From Aphelocoma coerulescens (Eukaryota > Chordata > Aves > Passeriformes > Corvidae), in assembly GCF_041296385.1 (NCBI RefSeq), contig NC_091017.1:11030001-11094000 (forward strand): a stretch of 64,000 bases of DNA, written 5' to 3'. The translations under genes and the position numbers were made by a program. Under the pieces are notes generated by a model. The model saw nothing but the letters and a program-made list of their open reading frames with translations, was not told the origin of the DNA and searched no databases. Numbering within the stretch: position 1 is the stretch's first letter; every line of letters starts with the position of its first letter. Below, in pieces: positions 54,125 to 63,036 of the stretch.

Positions 54125-56101
54125 CTATTCCTGGTTCTGGTGCATGTTGCTCCCTTCCGGTGAGTATGTTCCTGAGGTCCCTTCAAGAGGATCAGTCATA
54201 CTATCATTCTGGTATCGTCTGGAGTTCTGTGTGCGAGAGACCGGAGCAATGTTGACTCTAGATGCGCTTCTTGTGGTAGTTGTCCCTCTTTTTAGTTCAC
54301 GTACCCTGGCTGCTAAGGAGGAGGTGGGTTTTCCATGCCACTTACTCATGTCTTCTCCATGTTCCTGAAGGAAAAACCAGAGATTACCTCGTGGGGTGTA
54401 TCCTCTCTCCCTGGTTGGGGGACGCCGGCTCCTAATGGCAGAGACTCTTGTTGGTTCTGGCGAGATCTGGTAAATCTCTTCCTTAAGTTCCTTTTTCAAT
54501 TTCTGATGGCCTTCTTCAATCAAACTCCGGACTTGCTTAGCCAAAAGACTTGTTTCCACAGATGAGACATGGGTGCGAAACGGGGCTGTGACGGTGTCCT
54601 CGTAAATCCTCAGTTTGTTCACCAAGACGCCCACCCTGTCCTCGCCTTCCCTCCATTGCAGCGTTGCCAGGTAACGGGAGTATATCTCTGGTCCAAGGCG
54701 TGCGAACCTCAACCACATCTGTGACGTGCACTGGACACCATCTGGGCTCTTAGGAAATCTCTCGTCTTCTGAGAAAATTATCTCCAGCACAGCCAATTCC
54801 CTCAGGCACCGGATACCTTGTTCCATTGTGCTCCATTTCCCTTGGTGCACCTGGAGGTCTTCTTTACAAAGGTACCTGTCCCTGACACTTGTAAGCAGTC
54901 GCCGCCAGAGACTGAGAGTTTCTTGGGTTCTCCCGATCCCCTGGTCAATGACCACATCCCGGGACAGAGATCCCAGCTGCCTGGCCTCACTTCCGTCCAG
55001 AATGGTGTCATTGGCTGCAGTGTCCCAACTGCGGAGCAGCCAGGTCAGGATGGACTCGTTCGTCTGGCGCGTGAATTCCCTCCGCAGGTCACGCAGCTCA
55101 CCCAGGGATAGTGACCGAGTGATGATCTCTGGCTCTGCCTCTTCTGCTGGATGTGAAGGTCCTGCTGCATCCTCATCAGTCACTATGCGGACCGACTTGC
55201 TTTTTGATTTCTTCTTCTGCACGGGGGCAACTGCAATCGGTTTGGGCTGTTCTGGTTCAGTGGTGGTTTGCATGGGGACGCTGACAGTGCTTTTGGTTCC
55301 TTTCTCCTCTGAGTCAGTCTGCGTAGTCATGGACGCTGTTGTTTTGTTTTTGGTTCCTTTCTCCTCTGTGATAGTCTGTGTAGAGATGGACACTGTTGCT
55401 TTGCATTTGGCTCCTTTCTCCTCTGTGTCAGTCTGCGTAGAGATGGACGCTGTTGCTTTGCATTTGGTTTCTTTCTCCTCTGTGTCAGTCTGCGTAGAGA
55501 TGGATGCGGTTGCTTTGCGTTTTCTTCCTCTCTCCTTTGTGACAGTCTGCGTAGAGATGGATGCGGTTGCTTTGCTTTTGGTTCCTTTCTGTGTGGCAGT
55601 CTGTGTAGACATGGTATTTGCTGCTTTGCTCCTTTTTACCTCCTCCTCAAGCAGACGTTGCACCACACTAAGTAGCATTCTGTTTCTAAGCATGGTGTAC
55701 ACAATGCAGGCCATAGAGAAAAAAGAGAATAGAGCTGACAAGAAGATTATACCATCCTTAACATCCAGAGGGAACTCAATATTTTCAAAAACTGCTGTGC
55801 CTGGCCTGAAAGGCTGGAAGAAACCACTCTCTACTCCTCCCACCAGGGGCTGGGTGTGATTGTTGAAGAGATCCCAGACATAGGAGCCCAGACTAGGACA
55901 GCCAAACAAAATTGAGTATATATTCCGAATGGTATTCATCGCCTCGCAGGTTATTATGCTATAGACATAATAAACGAATAAAGCAATTCTCATACCAGTC
56001 TCTGGTTTTAACAGGAGTAACACAACAGGTAGGTAGTTCCCCATGTGAGGAAAAATATAGAGAGCAGGATACAGAACCCATGCAGACAAGCTGAGCACCA
56101 T
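54125..56101 (-). CDS. gag: ERVL Gag with membrane-like segments and TQT repeats, copy 2
   Basis: 658 codons, the same as 48210-50186 except one residue near the C-terminus: Pro in TYSPEGS where copy 1 has Leu (base 54159 against 48244). Membrane-like segments, repeats, capsid-like domain and terminal TAG are all the same. Confidence 0.88.
   Translation of the reverse strand: MVLSLSAWVLYPALYIFPHMGNYLPVVLLLLKPETGMRIALFVYYVYSIITCEAMNTIRNIYSILFGCPSLGSYVWDLFNNHTQPLVGGVESGFFQPFRPGTAVFENIEFPLDVKDGIIFLSALFSFFSMACIVYTMLRNRMLLSVVQRLLEEEVKRSKAANTMSTQTATQKGTKSKATASISTQTVTKERGRKRKATASISTQTDTEEKETKCKATASISTQTDTEEKGAKCKATVSISTQTITEEKGTKNKTTASMTTQTDSEEKGTKSTVSVPMQTTTEPEQPKPIAVAPVQKKKSKSKSVRIVTDEDAAGPSHPAEEAEPEIITRSLSLGELRDLRREFTRQTNESILTWLLRSWDTAANDTILDGSEARQLGSLSRDVVIDQGIGRTQETLSLWRRLLTSVRDRYLCKEDLQVHQGKWSTMEQGIRCLRELAVLEIIFSEDERFPKSPDGVQCTSQMWLRFARLGPEIYSRYLATLQWREGEDRVGVLVNKLRIYEDTVTAPFRTHVSSVETSLLAKQVRSLIEEGHQKLKKELKEEIYQISPEPTRVSAIRSRRPPTRERGYTPRGNLWFFLQEHGEDMSKWHGKPTSSLAARVRELKRGTTTTRSASRVNIAPVSRTQNSRRYQNDSMTDPLEGTSGTYSPEGSNMHQNQE
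55258..55615 (-). repeat. 57-bp coding tandem repeats in ERVL gag, copy 2
   Basis: Same unit number and sequence as 49343-49700, so the array has not changed length since the tandem formed. Confidence 0.88.
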
Positions 56102-56156
56102 GGTGAATAGGTTTCTGTTAATACAAGATTGTAATTCTGACTTTCTCTCAGGGCAG

Positions 56157-56174
56157 GCCCCACATTGGGCGCCA
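56157..56174 (-). other. Primer binding site, ERVL copy 2
   Basis: TGGCGCCCAATGTGGGGC, next to the outermost 5' LTR. This is the PBS that a transcript from LTR 3 would use. Confidence 0.85.
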
Positions 56175-56179
56175 AATTA

Positions 56180-56732
56180 TGTACTAGTTTGAAAACAAAC
56201 CAGTGAGAGGCACCAAGTCAGAATAACAATTTAATGGAAATTAAAGAAAAGGAACAGAAAGTAAAAGAAAACACTGACAGAGTCAAGATACAACCTGAGT
56301 CCCTATTAGGCAGGGTAGTGGTAGCAGTCTGGTGGAATGGTGGCTGCAATCCTCTGAAGTGGTGATCCTGTAGTAGAAGGGGTCTGCTCTTCCTCAGAAA
56401 GTCCAGCGGTGGCTGTGTAGCTCCTATCCTCTGGAAATCCAGTGGAGCCAGTGTCTTTTGTGCTCAGAGTCCCAGTTATATCCACGATGGGACGCTTGGT
56501 TCCTCCCTCTGGGTGGAGCATCTCACAATGGAGTAATGAGTCATGAGGCCAAGTGTTGATTAGGCTCGTTAACAGAAGATAGTCTGGAGGGAGTTATCTC
56601 TGAGTCATGCAGCAGGACAATGATGGGCCATTAACAGAAAGATAGTCTGGGGGGAGGAGGTAAGGAAACACTGCCCCACCTGATTTCAACAGCTCATGAG
56701 GATGGTAATAGAATACACCTCAACCCAGGACA
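56180..56732 (-). repeat. ERVL LTR 3 (5' LTR of the tandem)
   Basis: 553 bp. Followed on plus by the second GGCGC target repeat at 56733-56737. Confidence 0.95.
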
Positions 56733-56885
56733 GGCGCTCTTCAGTGGCCGCAACCCAAAAATTTTTCGGGGGGTCAGGTAGGTCAATTGTGACTCCCCAC
56801 TGCTGCATGAGGTCTCTCCCCAAGAGGGGTTCCTTGTAGTCTAATACGAACGGACGTATGTTTGCCAATTGTCCTCTCGGTCCCT
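56733..56885 (-). pseudogene. Inverted pol patch, right part
   Basis: Minus-strand protease end (compare copy A 1470-1617). At 56882-56885 it joins plus-strand gag at a shared CCCT, that is a microhomology junction. See 44206-44349. Confidence 0.88.
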
Positions 56886-57098
56886 GCAGCGGACCAGAGG
56901 AGGACCACGGGCCCGAACACCAAACCACCTCCAACTGCAAACGGCCAAAAGCGAGCCCCGCAGGCCAGGAACACCTGCTTCCTATGTGACCAGCCTGCAC
57001 ATTGGACAAGGGACTGCCCGCTCAAGCGGCAGTTCCAGCAATTTAAAAAGGAACATGAACCTGGGGGACAGGAGGGCCAACTGCAACAAAAAAACTGA
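56886..57098 (+). pseudogene. gag: gag of copy C: nucleocapsid
   Basis: The gag C-terminus resumes in its frame. It has one zinc knuckle, [14 protein letters not shown] (Ala where copy A has Gly), and a basic Gln/Lys tail. It ends at TGA 57096-57098 over the frameshift site. It lacks the capsid and cannot form a Gag. Confidence 0.85.
57089..57095 (+). promoter_or_regulatory. -1 ribosomal frameshift site of copy C
   Basis: A AAA AAC directly before the gag TGA. The -1 frame leads into pro-pol at CTG AAT GGG. Confidence 0.82.
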
Positions 57099-60000
57099 AT
57101 GGGGAGCGCGTGCCCGTCCCGCGTGAAGACAAAAAAGGGACGGGACACGAGGGGGAGGGGGAACTCAAAGAGGCAAAACTATCGGGCGTGACTTTAAAAC
57201 TGGATTTGACTTCCTTTTCTGATGGTTCTTTCAGGTTGCAGCTGTTGACACCGCTCCACCTAAAGACCAAAGAGTGGCATACCGCACCGGTAAGCACTGG
57301 TGGTGAGCTGTGGGCAGAAGACCAAGGCCCTGACAGGTATGTCATAGTCGGAGATGTTACCTGCACACCACAAGAGATCGAAGTCACTGCGGGACTAATG
57401 ACATCTAGTCCCGAAGGACCCGTTCTCTGGCTGCGCTGTGTCCACCCACCTCTCTTCCTGCCCAGAGGGCAGACAGTCGCCCAGGCTATCCCTGTGGAAA
57501 GGCCACACCCAACGGTGTGTGCCACACATGCTATAGGGACAGAGAAGCCTCAGGTAGGCTGCAAGGTCAACAGAGGGGAGGAAGTCCTGCACCTCAGAGG
57601 GCTTCTAGACACAGGGGCAGATGTGACGATCATTCCCACACGGGAATGGCCGGCACATCGGGAATTGCAGAACGTGGCTGGACACGTGCAAGGTGTTGGG
57701 GGCATTCAATTGGCCAAACAATCAAAGAGCATCGTGCAAATCAAGGGACCGAGAGGACAATTGGCAAACATACGTCCGTTCGTATTAGACTACAAGGAAC
57801 CCCTCTTGGGGAGAGACCTCATGCAGCAGTGGGGAGTCACAATTGACCTACCTGACCCCCTGAAAAATTTTTGGGTTGCGGCCACTGAAGAGCGCCCTAC
57901 TCAAAAACTAAATTGGAAAACTGATCAGCCCTTTTGGGTAGAACAGTGGTCGCTCCATGGTGAGAAGTTGAAGGCGCTCGAGAAGCTCATGGAGGAGCAA
58001 CTTAAAAAGGGGAATATCGTGGAATCCAACAGCCCCTGGAATTCCCCTGTCTTTGTTATAAAAAAGCCTAACAAAGACAAATGGCGGCTCCTCCAGGACC
58101 TTTGTCAAATTAACAATGTTATTGAGGACATGGGCTCTCTCCAACCAGGGATGCCATCCCCAACGATGCTCCCTCAAAATTGGAATCTGGCAGTAATTGA
58201 TATTAAAGACTGCTTTTTCCAAATTCCCCTGCACCCTGACGATGCCCCGCGTTTTGCCTTCTCGATTCCTGTTATCAATCGAGAAGCCCCAAGGAAAAGA
58301 TACCATTGGAAGGTGTTGCCACAGGGTATGAAGAACAGCCCGACCATCTGCCAATGGTATGTCTCTTCCTTGCTTGCCCCAGTTCGCGCAGCAGCAAAAG
58401 AGGCCATCGTCTTCCATTATATGGATGATGTCCTTGTGTGTGCCCCCGACAATGACATGCTTGCCAGTGTGCTCGACCTGACAATCAATGCATTGGTTGC
58501 TGCAGGGTTCGAGCTCCAAGAGGAAAAGATTCAACGGATGCCACCTTGGAAGTACCTGGGCCTGGAAATTACAAAGCGGACCATTGTGCCGCAAAAATTG
58601 GCTATTAATACCAACATCAAGACTCTGGCAGATGTCCACCAGCTGTGTGGGTCTTTAAATTGGGTGAGGCCGTGGCTGGGTCTGTCCACCGAAAACCTAG
58701 CCCCCCTTTTTGATTTACTAAAAGGGGAAGAGGAGCTTAGTTCTCCCCGGACACTCACCCCAGAGGCGCAAACAGCTCTGGAGAAGGTGCAACATCTAAT
58801 GTCCACCAGGCAGGCAAGCAGGTGTAGGCCTGACTTGCCATTCAAATTCATCATCCTGGGTAACCTGCCACACTTGCACGGGGCTGTCTTCCAATGGGAA
58901 GACAACAAAAAGAAGAGCAAAAAGGACCAGGACCGGAGGGATCCCCTCTTAATTATAGAGTGGGTATTTCTCAGCCATCATCGGTCCAAGAGGATGACAC
59001 AGCCACAAGAGCTGATGGCTGAACTGATCCGGAAGGCTAGGATCCAGATCGGAGAGTTATCAGGATGTGACTTCGACTGCATCCACGTGCCAATTAGGAC
59101 AAAAACGGGCCAAATTACTAAGGCGATGTTGGAGAGTCTGCTTCAAGATTGTGAAGCATTGCAGTTTGCTCTGGAGGGCTACACAGGCCAAATTTCTTTG
59201 CATAGGCCAGCCCACAAAATTTTCAATTCGGAAATTCAATTCGAGTTAAATACAATAAGTGTTCGGAGCAAGGAACCTCTAAAGGCCTTGACAGTTTTTA
59301 CTGACGCGTCCGGGGCGACTTGGAAAAACGCCCAAACTCAGCGGTGGGAGACTGACATCAAAGAGGTAGAAGGATCGCCTCAGGTTGCTGAGTTGGACGC
59401 AGTCGTCAGGGCTTTCGAAAGGTTCTCCGAACCCCTAAATTCGGTAACAGACTCTGCATATGTTGCAGGGGTAGTCTCCAGAGCCGAGCACGCCATTTTG
59501 CGTGAAGTCTCCAACATGGCCTTGTATGAGATGCTCTCAAAGTTAATAAATCTGGTCTCCCACCGAGAGCAACCATTTTACGTGATGCACGTCAGGTCAC
59601 ACGCGGACCTGCCCGGGTTCATCGCAGAAGGCAACAGGAGGGCAGATGCCCTCACTGCGCCAGCTGCGATGGCCCCGACTCCAAACGTGTTTGAGCAGGC
59701 CAAAATCAGCCATCAGCTCTTCCATCAAAACGCTCCTGCCCTAGTTTGTCAATTCAATCTAAAGCACGACCAGGCCAGGGCGATTGTGGCTGCATGTCCA
59801 GAATGCCACCAGCTAGCTCTTCCTGCCATTGGTACTGGCGCAAACCCCTGTGGACTTAACAGCTGCGAAGTCTGGCAGATGGACGTGACACATGTTGCTT
59901 CATTCGACAGAATGAAGTACGTACATGTGTCAGTTGATACCTTCTCGGGAGCAGTTTTTGCCTCTGCCCACACAGGGGAAAAGGCTAGCGATGTCCAAAA

Positions 60001-60544
60001 GCACTTAGTGCAGGCATTCGCTACCCTGGGCATCCCCAAAGTCATCAAAACGGACAATGGTCCAGCGTATACATCCAAGGAGTTCAGGAGCTTCCTGCAG
60101 CAATGGGGAATAGAACACAAGACTGGCATGCCCTATTCCCCGACAGGTCAAGCCATTGTAGAGAGGGCCCACCAAAACATCAAAAGAATGCTCCAATGCC
60201 AGTGCTCCTCAAAAAAGCTAGAGTCACCTGCTGTCAGGCTCTCAAAGGCATTGTTCACCCTGAATTTCCTCAACTGTGCCTTTGAGAACCTGAACCCACC
60301 AATCGTGCGGCACTTTGGGCGGTCTCAGCGGTTGCAAATGAAAGAAAGGCCTCCGGTGTTGGTTAAGGACCCGGAGACTAGGGAGATACAAGGGCCTTAT
60401 GAACTAGTTACCTGGGGGAAAGGGTACGCATGTGTATCCACCCCCGAAGGCCCTAGGTGGATCCCATCAAAGTGGGTGAAACCGTGTATCTCCCAGACCA
60501 TCAGGAAGGGCGATCAAATACCCCCCAAGACCGGGGTAGGTTAG
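57096..60544 (+). CDS. pol: Retroviral Pro-Pol, intact (protease, RT, RNase H, integrase)
   Basis: One open frame to a TAG at 60542. Residues are counted from the in-frame GTG at 57110 (1,144 codons); the natural entry is the frameshift. Order: a beta-rich domain to about 150 ending LPRGQTVAQAIPV; protease with LLDTGADVTII near 164-174; RT with WRLLQDLCQINNV near 325, [19 protein letters not shown] and YMDD near 437; RNase H with FTDASG near 730 and a later DSAYV; integrase HHCC (868-905); then the catalytic Asp 925, Asp 982 and Glu 1018 (D,D35E). All active-site residues are present, in contrast to the wrecked gag before it. The length and single pro-pol frame suit a class II alpha/beta-like virus. 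Confidence 0.94.
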
Positions 60545-60630
60545 TCGTGTGCCTCTCTGAGCCCCGAGCCCCAAGTTTATCCCAGTTGTTATCCCCAGTT
60601 TCAACCTTATTTTTCTAAGTTTTGTTTTAG

Positions 60631-60939
60631 TTTGGAGACATCGGAGATGGGTCCTGTGCCGCCATTTTCAGCGGATGGGGATTATCCGGGTGGACTAGAT
60701 CCATTCTCCGAACCGGACTGATCTTGTTTTTTATTCTCTTGGTTGTCATAATTATGTTCGGACTGCTGAAAAAACTGCTAACCAACATGATTATGAGCTC
60801 ATCCTCCCCTGCAGACATCAACCATGCAGAGCTCCCGAAAGACTTTGAACTCGAGCCTCGGGCCCAGGAGATGACATGGTTCGGGGACCTGTACCCGGAC
60901 TCAGAGTACTGTCCCCAACCCGAATTCATGCCATCTTAA
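60631..60939 (+). pseudogene. env: env stub of copy C: TM anchor and tail
   Basis: About 102 codons after a TAG at 60628. It has a Trp-rich membrane-proximal segment (SGWGLSGWTRSILRTG), a strong membrane anchor (LILFFILLVVIIMFGLL) and an acidic tail with Tyr-based motifs. The SU and most of TM are missing. The 86 bases between pol and the stub hold no other env sequence. Confidence 0.7.
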
Positions 60940-60962
60940 AAAAAAAAAAAAAAAGGAGGACA
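60938..60962 (+). other. Polypurine tract of copy C
   Basis: A run of 18 or so A followed by GGAGGACA, directly before the 3' LTR. Confidence 0.8.
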
Positions 60963-61568
60963 TGTGGGAGTGTGTTTGCTTTGGTTCAGTCTGGGTGTCC
61001 CCTCTATGTTCCTTAAGTTTGGTGTACCCCAGTTGGCGCCCCCCCTGTTTTATTTAAATCCCCCTATCTGTCATTTTTGTCTCCTCCCAGGACCCTGTCT
61101 GTCACTCTGCCACCCCTCCCAGGCTTCTGGAAAGTTCTAGCCAGGGGGCCAGGTGATTGATCCGGGGAAAGGAGTCCCTCCCTTCCCCTGTTACAGTTGG
61201 TTCCCTTATGTGTCCCTCGTTCTGTTTGCTGCACCCTTCCCTTCCCTGGTTGGTTGATCTGTACTCCCCCCCCATGTCTCCCTCCCCCCCCCATAAAATC
61301 CCCTGCACGAGATCTGCAGGTGCGCAGAATTGGGCACCCCTGGTGGTTGAGGCCCCCCCCGTTCGGAGGGCCAATAAACTTTCTGGATTTAACCCAACTC
61401 TGAGCCTGCGCCCTTTCCTCCGCCGTCTGCCTTTATCGCCGCGGTCCCTTGGAAGGACCCACGAGCCAGACCTCTGTTCACTCCAATATCAGAGGCTGGT
61501 CCCCGCAGCCTGCTGTGTCCCGAGCTGATCGGGCTGAGTGGGAACTGTTCATAGAGGACACAAAGGCA
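60963..61568 (+). repeat. 3' LTR of copy C
   Basis: 606 bp, TGTGGGAGTG...ACAAAGGCA. CATAAAAT at 61292-61299 and AATAAA at 61373-61378. It differs from the 5' LTR at a few sites (for example near 61483 and 61530). Confidence 0.93.
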
Positions 61569-62804
61569 GTCTGGAAAGGTGTGTTTAGTATAATGCACAC
61601 CTCCATTCCTGAAAACTCAGTTCAGGAATTATTAGACTGGGCTACCTTAAAAGGGATTTCCATGGACAGAGATACTGCCCCGGACTTTGCCTTATGGCAG
61701 GAACTTGGCTGTGCTGTCTGACACGAGCTCCCGTCTGGGGAGCCAGCAGCGTTAGAACTATACCAAACCTGGCATTCGTTATTTATTCTGCTGACAGACC
61801 TTGACTGTAGCAGCAGAGCTGGCTCGCCTATTTCGGTGATGAGTGACGGAGGAATATCCAAGGGGGATCCCGCAGACCGGGCTTCCGGGGCAAATGATGG
61901 GGGATTCGGAAAAACCCCCCCGGCTCCACAGGCAGAGCCTGCGCCAGCTCACCCTGCACAATCGCAGGACTTCATGGCCCCCAGGAACCCTGCGCCGGCA
62001 GAGGTGTGGGGGTCGGGGCAGCAGGAGGGCGCACAGCCTGCCTTGCCGCTCAGCTCAGCAGCAGCCACAGCTTATCCAGGGCCGCAAATTAGCGGCTTAG
62101 CGAATTGGACCCCCAGAGCGGCTCCTAGCCCGGTTGCGTGTGCACCTGGATCTAACTTCTTAGCCGGCATAGTGCCGGGCGTGAGTGCGCCAAGACTGCC
62201 TGGGTGTAGTCCGCTGCCCTCCTTGGCGATGGACTATTCTGTGCAGTCGCAGAACCGAGCCATCGACCTTTTAATACAGCATCTGCCTTTGCTGACAGAG
62301 TTACCGAACATATCCCGAAGGCTGGAGGACCTCTTCAGCTTGCTACTGGTGCGGATGCCAGAGCCACCCTGCCATGCGGGGCACGCCAAGCCCAAGCCGC
62401 CAGCACCACCCGTGCAGCCCACAGGAGCCGCAGCTCCAAACCAGGAAGCAGCGTGGCCGGCGGCGAACCTGGAAGTAGCGCTGCCGCGGGAAAACCTGGA
62501 AGCAGCGGCGGCTGCAGAGCGGCGGCCAGAGACGCCGATGCCGAACGTGGCTGGGGAGCGCAAAACAGGAGCAGTTTCGGCAGCGGCGCTGAGAGCCAGT
62601 GCGGAGCAAGTGACGAGCACGGCGCCGAGTGTGGCCGCGGAGCAAGGGCCAAGTGCAGCGCCGGGCACGGCTGCAGCCCCAGAGATGGAGGCAGCAGCTC
62701 CAGTACCGGCTCGGTCGGGACCGGCTGAGATGGCCTCCCGTAAAGAAGCTGCTGTTCAAACTGCAGCACAGCCAGCTGCAGTCTGTACTCTGTTCTGGCT
62801 CTAG
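61569..62804 (+). pseudogene. gag: gag of element D: matrix and proline/alanine-rich region
   Basis: Starts flush with the LTR end, without PBS or leader. The first 80 codons encode a betaretrovirus-like matrix (VQELLDWATLKGI, later LELYQTWHSLFILLTDL), broken by one in-frame TGA at 61719. From 61836 a 322-codon stretch is rich in Pro, Ala and Glu with low-complexity AAAAE-type repeats, and ends at a TAG at 62802. It is a different lineage from copies A/C: matrix and capsid do not match theirs. Confidence 0.75.
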
Positions 62805-63036
62805 TGAACTTAGCCAAACTCTGTCCATCTCTGTTCACTCCCAGCGTCTCTGAGTTGCCTTTGCCTGATGTCTCATCGTCAGGCAGTGAGGCAGATGAGG
62901 TTCTGGCCCCAGGTCGTCAGGCGGCTGTAGCCACGCGGCAAAGAAAACGGCTGCACCGGTCTCGCCCTGGACCTTTCAGGACTGCATGGTAACAGTGCAT
63001 CCAACCCACTGCAGTCGCTTCTTAGAGTCAGTTAAG
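62805..63036 (+). pseudogene. gag: gag of element D: shifted linker
   Basis: The linker continues in another frame (62804-62992, SELPLPDVSSSGSEADEV). A stop and a further shift separate it from the capsid frame. Confidence 0.55.

Larger units (their letters stand above)
44350..56732 (-). mobile_element. Tandem class III ERVL provirus (three LTRs, two internal regions)
   Basis: Layout on plus coordinates: LTR 44350-44902, internal 44903-50264, LTR 50265-50817, internal 50818-56179, LTR 56180-56732. The period is exactly 5,915 bp. Only the outer ends carry the GGCGC duplication, so this is one integration that later became a tandem. RT carries YIDD with LPQGWKHSPT, and there is no env: both fit ERV-L. 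The two copies differ at only four sites that I found (44465, 44519, 44664, 48244 against the sites 5,915 bp further on). Confidence 0.95.
42544..61568 (+). mobile_element. Class II endogenous retrovirus, copy C
   Basis: Same family as copy A, plus strand. Order: 5' LTR lacking its first 50 bp or so, PBS, gag matrix (broken), an inverted pol piece in place of capsid, gag nucleocapsid, intact pro-pol, a stub of env TM, PPT and a full 3' LTR. An ERVL tandem (44350-56732) sits inside the inverted piece. Without it the provirus is about 6.6 kb. The left flank gives no target duplication because the 5' LTR end is missing. Confidence 0.93.

Noticed and set aside
44350..56732. Two independent ERVL insertions side by side
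   Set aside because: There is no target duplication at the central LTR and only one pair (GGCGC) at the outer ends. The shared TGA and near identity point to one insertion duplicated as a tandem.
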